From Bolinopsis microptera (Eukaryota; Ctenophora; Tentaculata; Lobata; Bolinopsidae), in contig NC_087076.1 of the NCBI RefSeq assembly GCF_026151205.1, positions 11,882,902-11,946,901 on the forward strand: a stretch of DNA of 64,000 bases, given 5' to 3'. The position numbers and the translations under genes were made by a program. The notes under the pieces were generated by a model. It searched no databases, was not told the origin of the DNA, and saw nothing but the letters and a program-made list of their open reading frames with translations. Position 1 is the first letter of the stretch; every line of letters starts with the position of its first letter. This document shows positions 1 to 11,859 of this stretch, piece by piece.

Positions 1-581
1 TTCCAATGTTCAGGCAGCTACCACGTGACACAATTCAGCCAACCAGAGTACAGGAATCCGCAAAGTTAAAGTTGCAAACTTTTGATCGGCCCAAAAGGGG
101 ACTTTTCTGGAGATTTTGAGATAACTCAACAATTACGTTGTCTTGAATTTTCCTCCTGGAGAGGTAACGTTACTTTTAAAAGAGGAACATGTTACAAAAA
201 ACCGGAAGTCTCCAACTCTTTTACTTTCAAAGTTAAGCCCCATCCGGTCAGGGTTCCTGGGTGCAGCTGGCTTACGCCGAGTAGGGTGTTTTGGCCGTTC
301 TAACTTAAGACTTTTATGAATTTAAGCAGCCGTATTGATCTTCCAAACCTACAACTTTCAAGGGCTAGAATTCGCTTTATTTTGCCGTTAAAACACAACT
401 TGTACTGTTTAACTTCATGATTGGGCCGTAATTCAAAAACAAATTGGCAAGAAGTGGTGCTCACGGTCTCACTTAACGTCACTTATCGCTCAGTTAAGAG
501 CGACCATGGTCTTAAGCGACAGACAGCCTGCAGGCATATGATCCGAATACGAAATATCCTTGTGTTCGGCATTTAATAGCC

Positions 582-959
582 CTAATTGGTTACTTCGTAA
601 TTGCTGTAGTTGACTATTTCAACATCTTGGGACTCGCTGTCGATAATGTAAGTTTGTGAGTTGTTAAAATTTAGAGAATCGTAGAGCTCACACAAAACTG
701 TATACATTGTTTTCAATATGCCTTCAGACCAATACCAGTTCTCTGGTGGTAGAGAAAGAGTATGAATGGTTCCTGTAACATCTTTTACAGAAAATGAATA
801 TCGGATAGGTTGGTTCTGTGGAATCGGAAAGTTCACAGATTTTAGTCGAATAGATTTCCCCTGAACAGACAACGGTCGATCAAACATGGTTTTTATTATT
901 TTCCCTCGTCCAGAAACAATTAAACTTGTTTTTATTTCATCCATTGTAGACTTGATCAT
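582..959 (-). CDS. Small intronless gene, possible capsid-type protein
   Basis: A 125-residue single-exon ORF. A TATAAAAG box lies 52 bases upstream of the first ATG (959), a spacing that supports this start; a second Met follows five codons later. The protein has no signal peptide or membrane segment. Its pattern (a 'VSGRGK' strand, basic residues before 'LKSVNFPIP', then 'LSLPPENWYW' and an amphipathic helix) is reminiscent of the small jelly-roll-like structural proteins carried by Polinton/Maverick-type elements. That is a resemblance seen by eye, not a demonstrated homology. It lies downstream of another intronless TATA-driven gene on the same strand, so it may belong to an integrated virus-like or Polinton-like unit running off the left edge. 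It could equally be an orphan host gene. Confidence 0.42.
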   Translation of the reverse strand: MIKSTMDEIKTSLIVSGRGKIIKTMFDRPLSVQGKSIRLKSVNFPIPQNQPIRYSFSVKDVTGTIHTLSLPPENWYWSEGILKTMYTVLCELYDSLNFNNSQTYIIDSESQDVEIVNYSNYEVTN

Positions 960-1010
960 GATGATGGTGTCACACGCGATATGGAACTAAACTATGAGAT
1001 AACAGGAACG

Positions 1011-1018
1011 CTTTTATA
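1011..1018 (-). promoter_or_regulatory. TATA box of the 582-959 gene
   Basis: TATAAAAG on the minus strand. Transcription would be expected to start about 25-30 bases downstream, near 985, leaving a short leader before the ATG at 959. Confidence 0.5.
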
Positions 1019-1098
1019 GAATAACTGGGGGAAAAATGTGAAGTTTCTCATTAAACAAGAGACGTACTGCTTCTAGTTCTAGCTGGTAGGTAACTCGT

Positions 1099-1638
1099 TT
1101 AGCATTCAGGTGTGCTTGCAGCTTGCAACTGGCTGATCCTTTGTTTAATATCCTGTAAATGGAATTGTCTATTCTGAAAAGTACGGTCACCAATAACATC
1201 AACAGTTTCTTGATTGGTGTTTTTGCAGTGGGGCGCGTGCAGTCGACCCGATTCGGGAATCAGAATTGGATTATTTCTCCTACAATAAGGTAGTTCGTAT
1301 ACACTGCTTTCGATTTCAAGTATTCTTATACGAACTCTTTTGGGTTTCTTCTTTGTGTACAAATTCTTAAATTCTTGGTTTAGCCACGGATTCTGCGATT
1401 CTAGCTCAAGCTTAAATATTTTAAGGCACTCAGTTAGTCTAAACTTTGGCAAACTTTTGCTCAATTTGTTAGGTGTTTGCGTAATCTTATCAAATGAACG
1501 AACTTCAGGATTACACGCGGAAAAATATTTTGGTATTCGTAAGTCTAAAGAAAAATAAATGTTTTCGATTTCATGATCATGGTTTACTGCTTCAGATTTT
1601 ACATGTTTTGTTTCAGAGTATTGTAAAAGCGTTACCAT
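1099..1638 (-). CDS. Unrecognised intronless protein, 179 aa
   Basis: The open frame runs from 1716, but a CTATATAAAC box at 1725-1734 would place the transcript start near 1700, so the Met at 1638 is the better start. I do not recognise the protein. It is hydrophilic and basic, with a 'KKKPKRVRIRILEIE' segment near the middle and a glutamine-rich C-terminus ('LQDIKQRISQLQ'). It shows no signal peptide or membrane segment. It ends 140 bases upstream of the next minus-strand gene, giving a compact same-strand pair of intronless genes, each with its own TATA box. That arrangement is more like a DNA virus or a large DNA transposon than the intron-rich genes elsewhere in the window. Confidence 0.38.
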   Translation of the reverse strand: MVTLLQYSETKHVKSEAVNHDHEIENIYFSLDLRIPKYFSACNPEVRSFDKITQTPNKLSKSLPKFRLTECLKIFKLELESQNPWLNQEFKNLYTKKKPKRVRIRILEIESSVYELPYCRRNNPILIPESGRLHAPHCKNTNQETVDVIGDRTFQNRQFHLQDIKQRISQLQAASTPEC

Positions 1639-1724
1639 GCTACGATCACGCGCGCAAACGAAATATGAGTGTGTATGTAACTTATGTAAATAGTAATAAA
1701 TATGAATATTAATCAATCAATTTT

Positions 1725-1734
1725 GTTTATATAG
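1725..1734 (-). promoter_or_regulatory. TATA-like box of the 1099-1638 gene
   Basis: CTATATAAAC on the minus strand, about 90 bases before the preferred start codon. Confidence 0.38.
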
Positions 1735-1751
1735 GGTCTGTATAGCGTAAT

Positions 1752-2240
1752 TGTTGTAGCGCGATGCACTACTGGGTCGCGCGCGCATCAAATAATGCTT
1801 CTCGCAATCTACCTTCGGTAGATCGACAAGATGCACCACTGTGCCTCACCGAGCTGCGAAGGATTGACATCGTGAATCAACGTAATTGTAGAACGTCACT
1901 CTACTGTGTTTCGTCGACAACATTTAAAGTATGATTATAAGTATAGCAACATTTTTCTTTTTACAGTGGTCCTGATGGGTCTTCAGGTTAGTAAGTCAAT
2001 GGTAACTTTCCCAAGCGGGAACATACGGGTTCGAATCCCGTCTGACCTCTTCCCCATTGGGACCACTTTTTTAAGTTTTATACTGACTCTTAAATTAATT
2101 TCATTTTCAATTTTATCTTGCGTGTGTGTTGCCCAAAGTTGAATGTGCAATGACAAATGATCGATACGGAAATTGTAGCGCGATGCACTACTGGGTCGCG
2201 CGCGCATCAAATAATGCTTCTCGCAACCACAGTAGTGTGC
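1752..2240 (+). repeat. SINE-like repeat cluster with a tRNA-like core
   Basis: A unit containing 'GTAGCGCGATGCACTACTGG' followed by CG-rich sequence occurs at about 1757-1816 and again at about 2176-2226. The first copy runs on into a second module ('GATGCACCACTGTGCCTC') that recurs alone near 8780. Between them, 1985-2048 can fold like a tRNA: a 7-bp acceptor stem with one G-U pair, a D-stem, and a perfect T-arm around GGGTTCGAATCCCG. The anticodon stem has only a four-base loop, so this is not a working tRNA. The combination points to tRNA-derived SINEs. Confidence 0.55.
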
Positions 2241-2413
2241 AAACCAACATTCGAACCACCAGCAGCTGGTGGTCAATTTCCTACGAACGCGACTTAATTT
2301 TGGTTCAGACTGGAGTCGAGCGCTACGTTATAGCTGTATATATAGCTCGTTTCACGACGGAATCTTCATTTATTGAGTTTGTCTGTCGATTATGTTGGAG
2401 TTTGTATTTTTAA

Positions 2414-4744
2414 GTTTGTACTCGAATACTGTTAATTTATTTTTATTAAATAGTTGTTTTTCGTAACAGCACACTAGTACGTGATTCCTTTTGTTATTCT
2501 TACATAATTAGGAAGATTTTAAACTTCAATACTATAAATAATCAAATATTTACGAACACCGATCATCGGTATGTACCCATTATGCATTATTGGTATCGAA
2601 GTCTTATGTTGAGCTGAATATCGAAAAATTTCAAAATGTAAGGCTGTAATTTTGTACTTGTTTAGGTGTAGAACTAGGATTAACAACTTGATTGCTAGGA
2701 GCTAGGAAGAGATTTTAGTAATGATGACCCTTTAAACTTAAACTATATCTCTAGTGCACTTCGATCGGTTTTCTTTTCAATTTTGATAAAACCTAGTCGT
2801 GATCTTTATTTCAGAACTTCACTAATTTATTAAGTTTTGTAGTTTATATAGACGGAACATGAGCAGATACCATTTGATTAATTATAATATATCCGATTTG
2901 AAATATTATTCTGTCGGAGTTTGAGTTCAACATGGACACATTTATTAACATCCCGCATGAATTTGTGTCGTCTTTACAATTTTTTGCGCTGAATTTGTAT
3001 GCTTATTAATACTGCCGCATGATATCAGTAGCTGCTATAAAACTAGAGTGTATAGCATGCGTATTATATGATGTTTCCCACGTAAAAATCGCAGGTTGTT
3101 TTGGTGCGGCTGGGCACTCTACTGGTGATTGACACCAGAGACTGAGAAAAACTTTGACATAATTTTCAAGTTTGATATGACCTAATAACTACCACATTTA
3201 CAGGAAGTATGGTAATACATTCTTGTCAGCTGTCTGGGCAAATCTTCTCTCGCAGAATTGGATTAAAATTTAATGTATTTTATTTCTCACTTCCAACGAT
3301 GTCGCAATTATTAGGTAAAATTTGAAGTTATTTTGAGATTCAATTAATAAATTTTAGATTGCAGCTTGATATCACTTAGTATGTACATTGTACTCGGTTG
3401 CAAGGGTAGAACTTATGAGAATACTATCATAGTATTATTGCACTATACTATTATGGGTTCATCAAAGTTCGTATCATGATTTGTCACAATTAAACCATCG
3501 AGTCACTTGAGGAAACCCGTTAAAGCTCGCAATTGGCGACGAGATAAAGTTTGTGGTACCTCTAGATGTTAAGTTAACTCTTAGGCTCCAATCTTCCTTA
3601 CTATACCTACCACTCCTTCTTCCTTGATAAGAAGTAGATCCATCTGGAACAGTGAGCTGCTTCTTCCCTTCTATCCCGTACTAGCCTACTCAGCTCTCTC
3701 CAAACCGTGAACAACTACTCCCGGTGCTAGAACTTTAACCGCATAATTATAACAGCACAATTCTTTCGCTTGAATCTCAGTCTGCTGTAAGACTGCTGTA
3801 CCGGTAGAGTTTTTACTTGTATGATTCAGCAATCTGCTCTTTAGATGGTACCGTTACCTCCCGCCATAAGACTGTGCCGTCTTGGTGACCTTGAGAATAT
3901 CATAAGGTCCGATATATAAAAGCACTATCCAATATCGAGACCCACTCAGGATCCCAAACCACGACTCCTTTCGGTCGTCTGTACTTGCTTTTTTCCTCCC
4001 AGCATGGACTAAGTCAATGATACTGTCTTACATCGCTGGCCTTGTTCTTATAAGTGTTCACTCGGCGCTCACAAGATAACATGTTCAGAGATCTGTTGCA
4101 GAACCTTGTCGTGCCGTCATTTATATACTCCTTGACTAAGAGCTACTTTACACCTACAGCAAAAATGTGCTAAATGATACCCATCTTCTCCTCACATTAC
4201 TGTACTTGCACTTACCATCCTCATCTTCGCCATAGAGGTGGTTAAGAGGGTGACGTACACAGCATCTAGCACGAATCCAATAAGTGAGTCTACAGTGCGT
4301 GTCGAAATACATTGCATGTACCCTTATATATTAATTGAGACAGAATTTTAATAAATCAACAAATTCTTAAAATTTAAAAAGGTAGAATTTAATTCTATGG
4401 CATTTATTGAAACCTGCTTTTTTAAAGTTGAGAATTGGTTTCAATTTCTAGAATATCACGATAATGTTGACTCAAAACTGTTTCAGGCAGCTATCAAGTC
4501 TCAAGATATGACATAATTTGATAGAATGTTAGTACCAACGCTATCAGTGCATTGAAGTCGAGTTCTCGATACAGGTATTATAATTAGGTTCTATCGACCG
4601 TTTTTGTAGTCTTAACTCATTTTTATTTGTTATTATACGACCAATTAAAACCTAGCAAACCAGACTTCTTTATGTGCTAAATGTTACTTTAACCTTAATA
4701 ATAGCAGCATTGTGGCAGATATCCAGTTACATTTTTTCCAGCCG
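2414..4744. other. AT-rich intergenic stretch, no gene seen
   Basis: No gene can be supported. The less AT-rich part, about 3600-4100 on the minus strand, keeps short open pieces ('WIVLLYIGPYDILKVTK' and neighbours) reminiscent of the C-terminal end of an LTR-retrotransposon Pol. It is too decayed to call. Confidence 0.3.
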
Positions 4745-4757
4745 TATATTATAAATA

Positions 4758-4925
4758 TACAGGGTGGGCCAAAAGTCAGTGTGCAAACGTTGGCATTAAT
4801 AGCTCAGTCACTGAGTGCCCAATTGAAATAATTGGTTCTGGTATGACTTACTACCACCACTGGTTCGAGAAATTTGTCAAATCGAAACATATTTGTGTTC
4901 ATTGTTTTCAAAAGAAGGTTCATTT
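4758..4925 (+). mobile_element. Mariner-like MITE fragment
   Basis: Begins TACAGGGTGGGCCAAAAGTC, typical of mariner-type terminal repeats, at a TA dinucleotide. The next ~150 bases match the sequence at 52186-52350 inside an intron of the USP19-like gene. No matching right end is visible here. Confidence 0.5.
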
Positions 4926-5041
4926 TCGCATTTATTTGATAGTTTGGATAATCGGATCGAGCCAAATTTTATTGAATTGTGTTTAGCCATTTAAATTACG
5001 TTTGCTCTAAAAAAATGAGAGTATATATATATTACTCATGC

Positions 5042-5083
5042 AACTAAGATAAATTGAGTATAAATACTCAATTTATCTTAGTT
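5042..5083. repeat. 42-bp perfect palindrome
   Basis: Twenty-one bases ending GAGTATA are followed immediately by their exact complement. It lies in AT-rich DNA and could form a hairpin or cruciform. No ORF or transposon end is associated. Confidence 0.6.
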
Positions 5084-5485
5084 TAAGTTGCAAGTTATAT
5101 AACTCATTTTCTAAAGGTCTCGTTAACTTTACTGTTTCGACTTTTGTAAAATCACTGTAACAATATAATCTGTATTCTTATAGTTTCAACCATAATAGTG
5201 AAATAGAGGGGCTGGCCAATAGCCACACCCTCTGTAATTGATTTAAGTCTACGAAACTTTCAGAAATTTGTGTGTAATTCGGAGATAAATTAAACAAGTT
5301 GTTATCGGCCACCATGTGTAAACGGAATGTTCTAGCAGACTGTATAATACTATAACATACATTTTCTTACACACACATAATCTAATCTCTGGAATGTTGC
5401 TATGATATCAATGGCAATGTTTTGATACTGTGTATTATCATGATTATGCCTTACAGGCCGATCTTCCGATGGAGTTTCGGTTGCC

Positions 5486-7508
5486 ATGGCAACACATCAA
5501 TATGATAAAGAATTTGTAAACGCAGTCACAACTCTGTCGTGTACACTGTACGGTGCGAGCGGTTATTTTATGATAGGTAACATCTACTTTTTCAGCATTT
5601 GCGGGATGACCAGTTCACACGTATATTTTCGCAGACACAACTTCGCATAAAATTATATCCAATTATTCTATAACCAATTATCTACACGGACTTCTGTCTA
5701 AATATGAATGAAATCGAGAAAACCAAATATTATATGTTTCATCCTGAAGTGCTGAGTTCTCAGGCAGTATAATCATGATCCTGATAGATATCGAAGTCTC
5801 CTTAAATGATTGTCTCTGCTGCTTAATATATCTGGATTGTCGTTGGGAGGCGATGCAGATTTGTTTACTTTTAAGGGGGAGGTTCTGCTCAGCAGGAGAA
5901 AGAGGTGATGCACATTTTGTATTTGTCTGACATGTAGGACTTGAGCCACGTTTCCGTAAGTGCAATAAACGGTAACGAGTGGTTTTTGGATTTCTCCTGA
6001 ATAAGAGCTGAGATTTTTGGCACTTCCCATATACTCGCACTTGATGCACAGGATTCATGGACTGGACATTTAAGACGAGGCATGAGGAATAACGGGCACG
6101 TGCAGTGTATCCTCTGAGGCGGTAGGAACTGCTGGTAGTGGTATAGTGGGAGCGCTGTTCCTGGCTGAAGAGGTGGATGTGGTCTGGGGTAGTGGTAGGG
6201 CATTTGAGTTTGAGGGAGGCTGGACCGGTGGTCGACTATTTCTGATAGGAGTCCGATCCTGGTTTGCATCGTTTCCAACAGTCTCCGTAACTATAACAAT
6301 CTTGTGATCTGGTATTGGTTACTTAAACTTATTTAATTGAACATGGTGTTTGACGTTGGAGCTTATCACTTTACAGTTTACATCACCTTACCTGAATAAT
6401 TGAATAGGATGAATACTGAATAGCATTTATTAATGCTTTCTTTACCCGGAGAACTCTGTTTTACTTGTCCCTCGGTAACACAAGACCGTGAGCCGTGACA
6501 CTTAGTCACAATAATTAAGTCATAAGTCAGAAAGAAGTCCATAATTCGTACACCCATGATTATGTTAAATATAGATTGACTCCAGTCTCCATTGTTCAAT
6601 GACTTCGTCAAAATGTTTTAGGAAAATGTTCACAGATTTGTTAATTTTGGACTCAAATTAACGTTGAGAAAAACTGAATTTATTTTGGAAAAATCCCGGC
6701 TAAAACCAAAATCCCGGCCGGTACCGGTACAAAATCGCCAAATACCAGCCGGTATTCCGGCTGCGCCGGTTATATCCCGGTCGAGTTCTGTCTGAGGCCT
6801 AATTTTCTCTATTTCTCGTGCAATTTTAGATCAGACACAGTCATCTAAATTATTTAATAAGAAGGTTTAAATTATAAGCAATTAAAAACAGTTGGGACTA
6901 TCATTGTTTGTGAGTACATATTATACGAATATAAGGTGGTTAATATAATTATAACACATTTAATATAAAACATTTAAGACACATTTTTTTATTCCTGCAT
7001 TGTACTCATTAATTTAACTAGTAATATTATATAAAAACCACATTTCTATTTGTACAGGGAGCTGCTGGTAAACTACCGTCGCTATACATCGACTATGACT
7101 ACAATCCTACTTTTAAAAACAAACTACATACATATCTCACATTTGCGAGGACTACTTCATCACAAGCAAAAAATCGACATTGGTAAATAAAGGTAGGTTC
7201 TTTTCACTGACTTCGTTAAATGAGTTACATATTTTCACACAAATTACGTGCGTGATCATTAAAGGGTTGCTTGTGTGCAGTTACTTCTGGGCCAGCGCCA
7301 CCCTGTTGGGAGTTGTCACATAAGTAAATTTGCTGATAATACAATTTTACTCATTCTGGACATGTTACCTATATTATCATTATACTAGTATTTCTTCAGG
7401 TCTGTCTTCTATAACCACGATGAAAAGAAAAGCTGGGCGAAAACATTTGAGACTGCAGATTGCAGAACTGGAACACTCTATTTGAAGACAGTGGCTGCTG
7501 AGTGCTGA
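5486..7508 (+). CDS. Tentative three-exon gene of unknown function
   Basis: A Kozak-like GCCATGG start at 5486 opens a frame usable to a GTATAT donor after 5620. An exon at 7058-7182 (TTTGTACAG acceptor, TG/GTAAAT donor) joins in phase with a terminal exon at 7400-7508 (TTTCTTCAG acceptor, TGA stop). The last two exons fit in frame and read as ordinary soluble protein ('YIDYDYNPTFKNKL', 'VFYNHDEKKSWAKTF'). The link from exon 1 is less certain: a GTAACA donor at 5577 is an alternative and would require an unseen exon. The full model gives 122 residues, which I do not recognise. The proposed first intron holds a minus-strand LINE remnant. Confidence 0.38.
5690..6278 (-). pseudogene. LINE endonuclease-domain remnant
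   Basis: The frame starting at 6278 contains 'FIALTETWLKSYMSD', the signature of the APE-type endonuclease of LINE retrotransposons (the conserved ETWL strand). Its N-terminal part is proline-rich. It is frameshifted downstream, with pieces in two other frames. No reverse transcriptase remains next to it. It is dead, and too short to assign to a clade. Confidence 0.5.
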
Positions 7509-7589
7509 GCTGCATCAAATCTATCAGGATCATGTAACTTCGATCAGGAACAGACTCCATTTCATTTCCGACAACTAGCACCTGTTTTC

Positions 7590-8745
7590 CCTAGACTTAC
7601 CAAGTATTAAGTAACTGCATTAGTATTAGGTTAAATTAAAGGCCCTACATCGAACAAGTCTAACAATTAAAACTTAAATGCAAGAGTGCACAATTTATCA
7701 CTAAATATCTTCCTCTTTTAATTCTAATCAACACACGGTTTCGTCTTTGTTTCACCCAATCGTGCTGATAATCAGTAATCATGCACTCTGCACTCTAACT
7801 TCGAGATGTTTCAAAAGGGCTCCCGACGAGTTGAATTAGATCAATATTTTCTTTTGATACATAGATACTGATTGGGAGGTTCATCATACTATTCTTGTCA
7901 CATGGTAACGATTAACGATTAGCTGATCAGCTTCCAGCATCGACAGGCCGAAATCCATAAATATAATCAGTTGTAATTTAATATTTATCATCGTCCGGAT
8001 CATCATAATATTTTAATTTAAAGTTACAATTGAACGGTGTTAAGAAAGATAATTTAAGAGAAATGTTTTGAAAGTGCCTGATTTCGAGTATAAGATCTGT
8101 ACTGATACATTAATTTTCAGATTGTTATTATAGTTTATTTGTATTTTTTATATTATCTTATCCGCACAAGTTCGGAAGCCATCTGAACGCTATTGCCAGA
8201 CACAGGCATATATTTATTTTGGGGTATCATGCTCTCAGAAATTTCAACTCAGTCCGATATTATAGTTATACTAACCTGCATTGCATAAGGTTAATTGTCT
8301 CGCAGTCTAGTGCATAAACCTTTTATTTTGTATAAACCCTTTATTTTGATTGGGAAAACTTTAGTTTAATGTGGTTACCGTCTCTAAAGTTGGCATGATA
8401 GTTAATAAACTCTTATCTATTATGTCACTGAAGATGACGCCTTGCAACATGTTTGACGATAGCCTGTAGATTGATAGTTTGATCTAAGTATTTACAACAA
8501 TTCATCTAGTTTGATTGATTCAAAGGGAAACAAATTCCTCTCTTATCTATTATGACTATATTTAAATTCAATCCTGTAAAGTGATACTCCTTTTTTAGTA
8601 ATTTAAACATGTGTTTTCTCCTTCTGACTTTTTAAACTATTACCGGTCACGCTGAATAATAATGACATCAGTGAATTTAAAGCTATCGTTAACATCACTC
8701 AGAAAATGCGCGTCTTTAGCGCGTGTCTTGTTGTTATGCATCAAT
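7590..8745. other. Intergenic, nothing recognised
   Basis: AT-rich sequence with only short random open frames. No splice-bounded exon, RNA gene or terminal inverted repeat was seen. Confidence 0.3.
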
Positions 8746-8822
8746 CCTTCGGTAGATCGGCGAGATGCACCACTGTGCCTCACCGAGCTGCGAAGGATTG
8801 ACATCGTGAATCAAATACGGAA
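8745..8822 (+). repeat. Solo copy of the SINE module near 1815
   Basis: Repeats the 1815-1880 module almost exactly ('GAGCTGCGAAGGATTGACAT'), without the CG-rich upstream half, which shows the two modules can move or survive separately. Confidence 0.55.
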
Positions 8823-9425
8823 ATTAAAATTTGTTTGTTTACATTTGGTATTAAATTATTAAATAAAATATTCAAACAATATACACATAATATAGCAATG
8901 ACCCTATATGAAATTCTGTAAAAATGGTACAAATTTAAAAACTGAGGTAAAAATAAAAAATAAAACCCTTTGTAATAATATATATAAAATCCACTAAATC
9001 ACATCACAACAAAAAGCAGTTTAGACCCCCATCCAACTAGAGCACTCCATGACCTTTTAGGGTTTAAGAGTGTTGATCAGGTTAAGGTCCAAATCACTTA
9101 TTGCCGTGGGTGGAAGGGTTCTGGTACCTCTGTACCCCCTGCCCCTGCGGTTTCTTTGCGTTCGCGACTATACCCATTTGTGATTCCACTGTGTAGACGC
9201 AGGTATGACAAATCATATATCTTCGTAAAGTACATCCTCTGACTAGGAGATCACAAGTTTAATCAGTTCTGGAGACTGTTCCTGGACAGAGTTATGACGG
9301 TTTAAAGCTTCCGTGCCGCGCAATAGCCCCAAAATGGTTAAACATGTACACCGTCGTAGAATAACTTTGCATAGGGAATGCGCGAGCACGACAATATGAT
9401 AGTTAATTTTGATTTTCGGCCTCCG

Positions 9426-9494
9426 GCACTGTAGCCTAGTTGGCTAAGAGGGCGATTGACCGTGCTAGCTGAGGGTTCGAATCCCGGTCTGACC
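9426..9494 (+). repeat. tRNA-derived SINE head
   Basis: A consensus RNA polymerase III A box (TAGCCTAGTTGG, 9432-9443) and B box (GGTTCGAATCC, 9474-9484) lie 31 bases apart. The D-arm pairs, but the T-stem keeps only three pairs and the acceptor stem is poor, so this is a SINE promoter rather than a functional tRNA. It shares its 3' end, TCTGACCT, with the tRNA-like sequence at 1985-2048. Confidence 0.55.
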
Positions 9495-9499
9495 TTTAA

Positions 9500-10245
9500 T
9501 TTAGTTTGAACTGAAACAAGTTGTTTACTATTTTCATCAAAAAGCTTCTCTAGCTCTAGTGTTAGGTTAATATTGATTAGTTAATCATATTACAAGTTGT
9601 ACTATAGGATGAAATGCACAATTAGAAATTGGAAAGCAGCCATACGCAAAGCGTCTTTATGCTACAATATTATAGTAATAACATTGTTTGTCTCAGATAA
9701 TTTTTAAATAAAAGAAGCGACCAGCATCGCATCTTCATCGATTAGTTCGGAGTCGTCGCTATATTCAGCTATAACATTGATTTTTAATTGATGCTATAGC
9801 AGATATGAGCAGCTTTTATCAGTCTGATTTGGTAGGTTTTGGGCTGGGCCCAGTTTGCTAAGGATTCTGTTTCTATCTGTTGTAAAACTTGATGGTCTGC
9901 TGTGAAATGAAGCTCTGGATTGGTCTTTTAAATGCCTTTCTCAACGACAATCCCTCCTTAGCAGTTACTTATATTAAAACTTTTTATTCGGACTATTGTC
10001 TATTGACATGTAGTGTCTGGAGAAGGAGGGCAACGAAGGAGCACTTCTCAGTTGTACAGTGGGCATTTCTAGACGCTGCTATCCATTACCTTCGACATCT
10101 GAAACAGATTTTAATATAAGCAACTAATTAATAATACGGGTGAGACTTAAGTTTCAGTAAAATTAAATCTGACACTTGAGTGCAGTAACGAGAGAAATCC
10201 AGTGCATCTCAAACTGCTAAACTTGGCTTACTGTTGAAAATCGTG
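9500..10245. other. Intergenic, no gene supported
   Basis: Contains one plus-strand ORF (9889-10119) without recognisable motifs or splice context. I treat it as chance. Confidence 0.25.
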
Positions 10246-10247
10246 AC

Positions 10248-10376
10248 CTGGAATTGTTGAAATCTTTGATAATTCCCGCCTCCAAGATCAGAGTTGCTTT
10301 TACGTCCTCTTAAGAGGCTATCGAGATTCCACACTGTGTATGCTCTGTTCTCTGTACTTCCGGAGGTTGTATAAAC
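10248..10376 (-). other. Candidate orphan exon
   Basis: Bounded by TTTCTCAG and CAG/GTCACG on the minus strand, exactly 129 bases (43 codons, phase 0-0) with an open frame ('NRAYTVWNLDSLLRGRK', ending in Gln-rich sequence). Composition looks coding but the protein is not recognised and no partner exon was found. It may be chance. Confidence 0.25.
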
Positions 10377-10967
10377 CTGAGAAATCAAACAGTTCAATAC
10401 CAGAGAGAATGCTGAAGACTCAGAAAGTTGTCCAAAAAATACACAAATCCGAATTTTTCTCTTTAGTAGCGATTTGAGACAAAATTTACCTTCTTTCGGA
10501 CTGAATTTTTAACTGAATTGAAGTATAAACGATTACCTCTACAATAGTATTAATTACTTAGTTAAGTTATCATCAGAAGTCAAGTTATGGTTGACTTTAA
10601 AGCTTGAAAAGGCTAAAATTTAAAAAAACTTTGCTCAATGACGCGCGGCTCAGAAATGCGCGTGTTATGCTCGCGCAATTATTGCTTACAATTTTCTTTC
10701 ATTCGGCAAAAAAATAACTGTGACCAACATACATGTTATAAAACTCTGCCTTAAATCCTGGAATGTTCTGGAATTATAGAGTGTGCACGGTGCAAGGATT
10801 TAGGATCGTCATCAATTTCCCGCCAAATCCAAACTTTTTCCTGTAGCATATTATCACAAATACGGCGTGTACAATTTTTGCGCGTAATAAACCTAGATTC
10901 GTTCTGGCGAATAACGAAGCCTCTAGTTCACATCCAATGAGCGGGCTTATGAAGGAAAGATTTCGAG

Positions 10968-11640
10968 TTGAGAAGACGTCAGATGGCATCTTGGGTTCTT
11001 GGAGTATTCAAAGACAGAACAACACCTGTAATGCTCCAGCTCTATAAATCCCTGATAAGGTCCAGAGTGGAGTACTGCTGCCCGCTTTGGAATCCAAACA
11101 AGATCTATAATATCCAGTCTATCGAGAGCATACAACGACAGTTCACTAGACGGATTCTAGGGCTCAGAGACACCGATTATTGGAATAGACTGAAGGAACT
11201 GAAACTTACATTACTGCAAAGACGCCGAGAACGCTACACCATGATACATCTGTGGAAAGTTCTCCAGGGTATATGTCCAAATGACCTAGATGTACAGTTC
11301 AGAGAGAATGCCAGACTGGGAGTTAAAGTTATACTCCGGGAGTAATACTCCCTTCTCTCACAAAAAAAGCATCAGCTGGTGCACGCTCCACCTACGATCA
11401 CTCATTCGCAGTGAGAGCTGGAAGACTCTGGAATGTTCTCCCCGAAATTGTCAATACTCAAAGGACTTTGACAAGCTTCAAGACATCTCTTGGAAACTTC
11501 CTAGACACCCTACCAGACAAGCCCCTACTCCTGGATACAGTGCAGAAAACTCTAACTCGATAACATTACCTTGTGTCTCAGATCTGGAGTTAACATTACC
11601 TTGTATCTTAAATCTATAGACTATATTTAACATTACAATA
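10968..11640 (+). pseudogene. LINE reverse transcriptase 3' end, frameshifted
   Basis: Reads 'YKSLIRSRVEYCCPLWNP' and 'IESIQRQFTRRILG', the thumb and C-terminal region of a CR1/Jockey-type non-LTR reverse transcriptase. After a frameshift near 11345 the family's C-terminal block follows in another frame ('AGRLWNVLPEIV', then 'SFKTSLGNFLD'). Only the last ~220 codons remain, a typical 5'-truncated LINE insertion. The AT-rich sequence to about 11850 is probably its 3' tail. Confidence 0.7.
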
Positions 11641-11859
11641 TACTTTACATCTATAACCTTATGTTATAAATACCAACATTCACATTATCCTGTACCCTAT
11701 AATGTACCTTACATCCCTTATTCCGTATATTTGCCATATACCGAAGTCTTAATCACGTTTTTTTCGTAATATATATGGACACTGTTCTAATTATTGGTCT
11801 GCAATGTAAAGTAAGTGAAATTATAATAGCTCTTAAACTTAAACTTATAGCTCTTGGTG

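Noticed and set aside
1985-2048. Functional tRNA gene
   Set aside because: Good acceptor and T-arms but only a four-base anticodon loop; better explained as a SINE.
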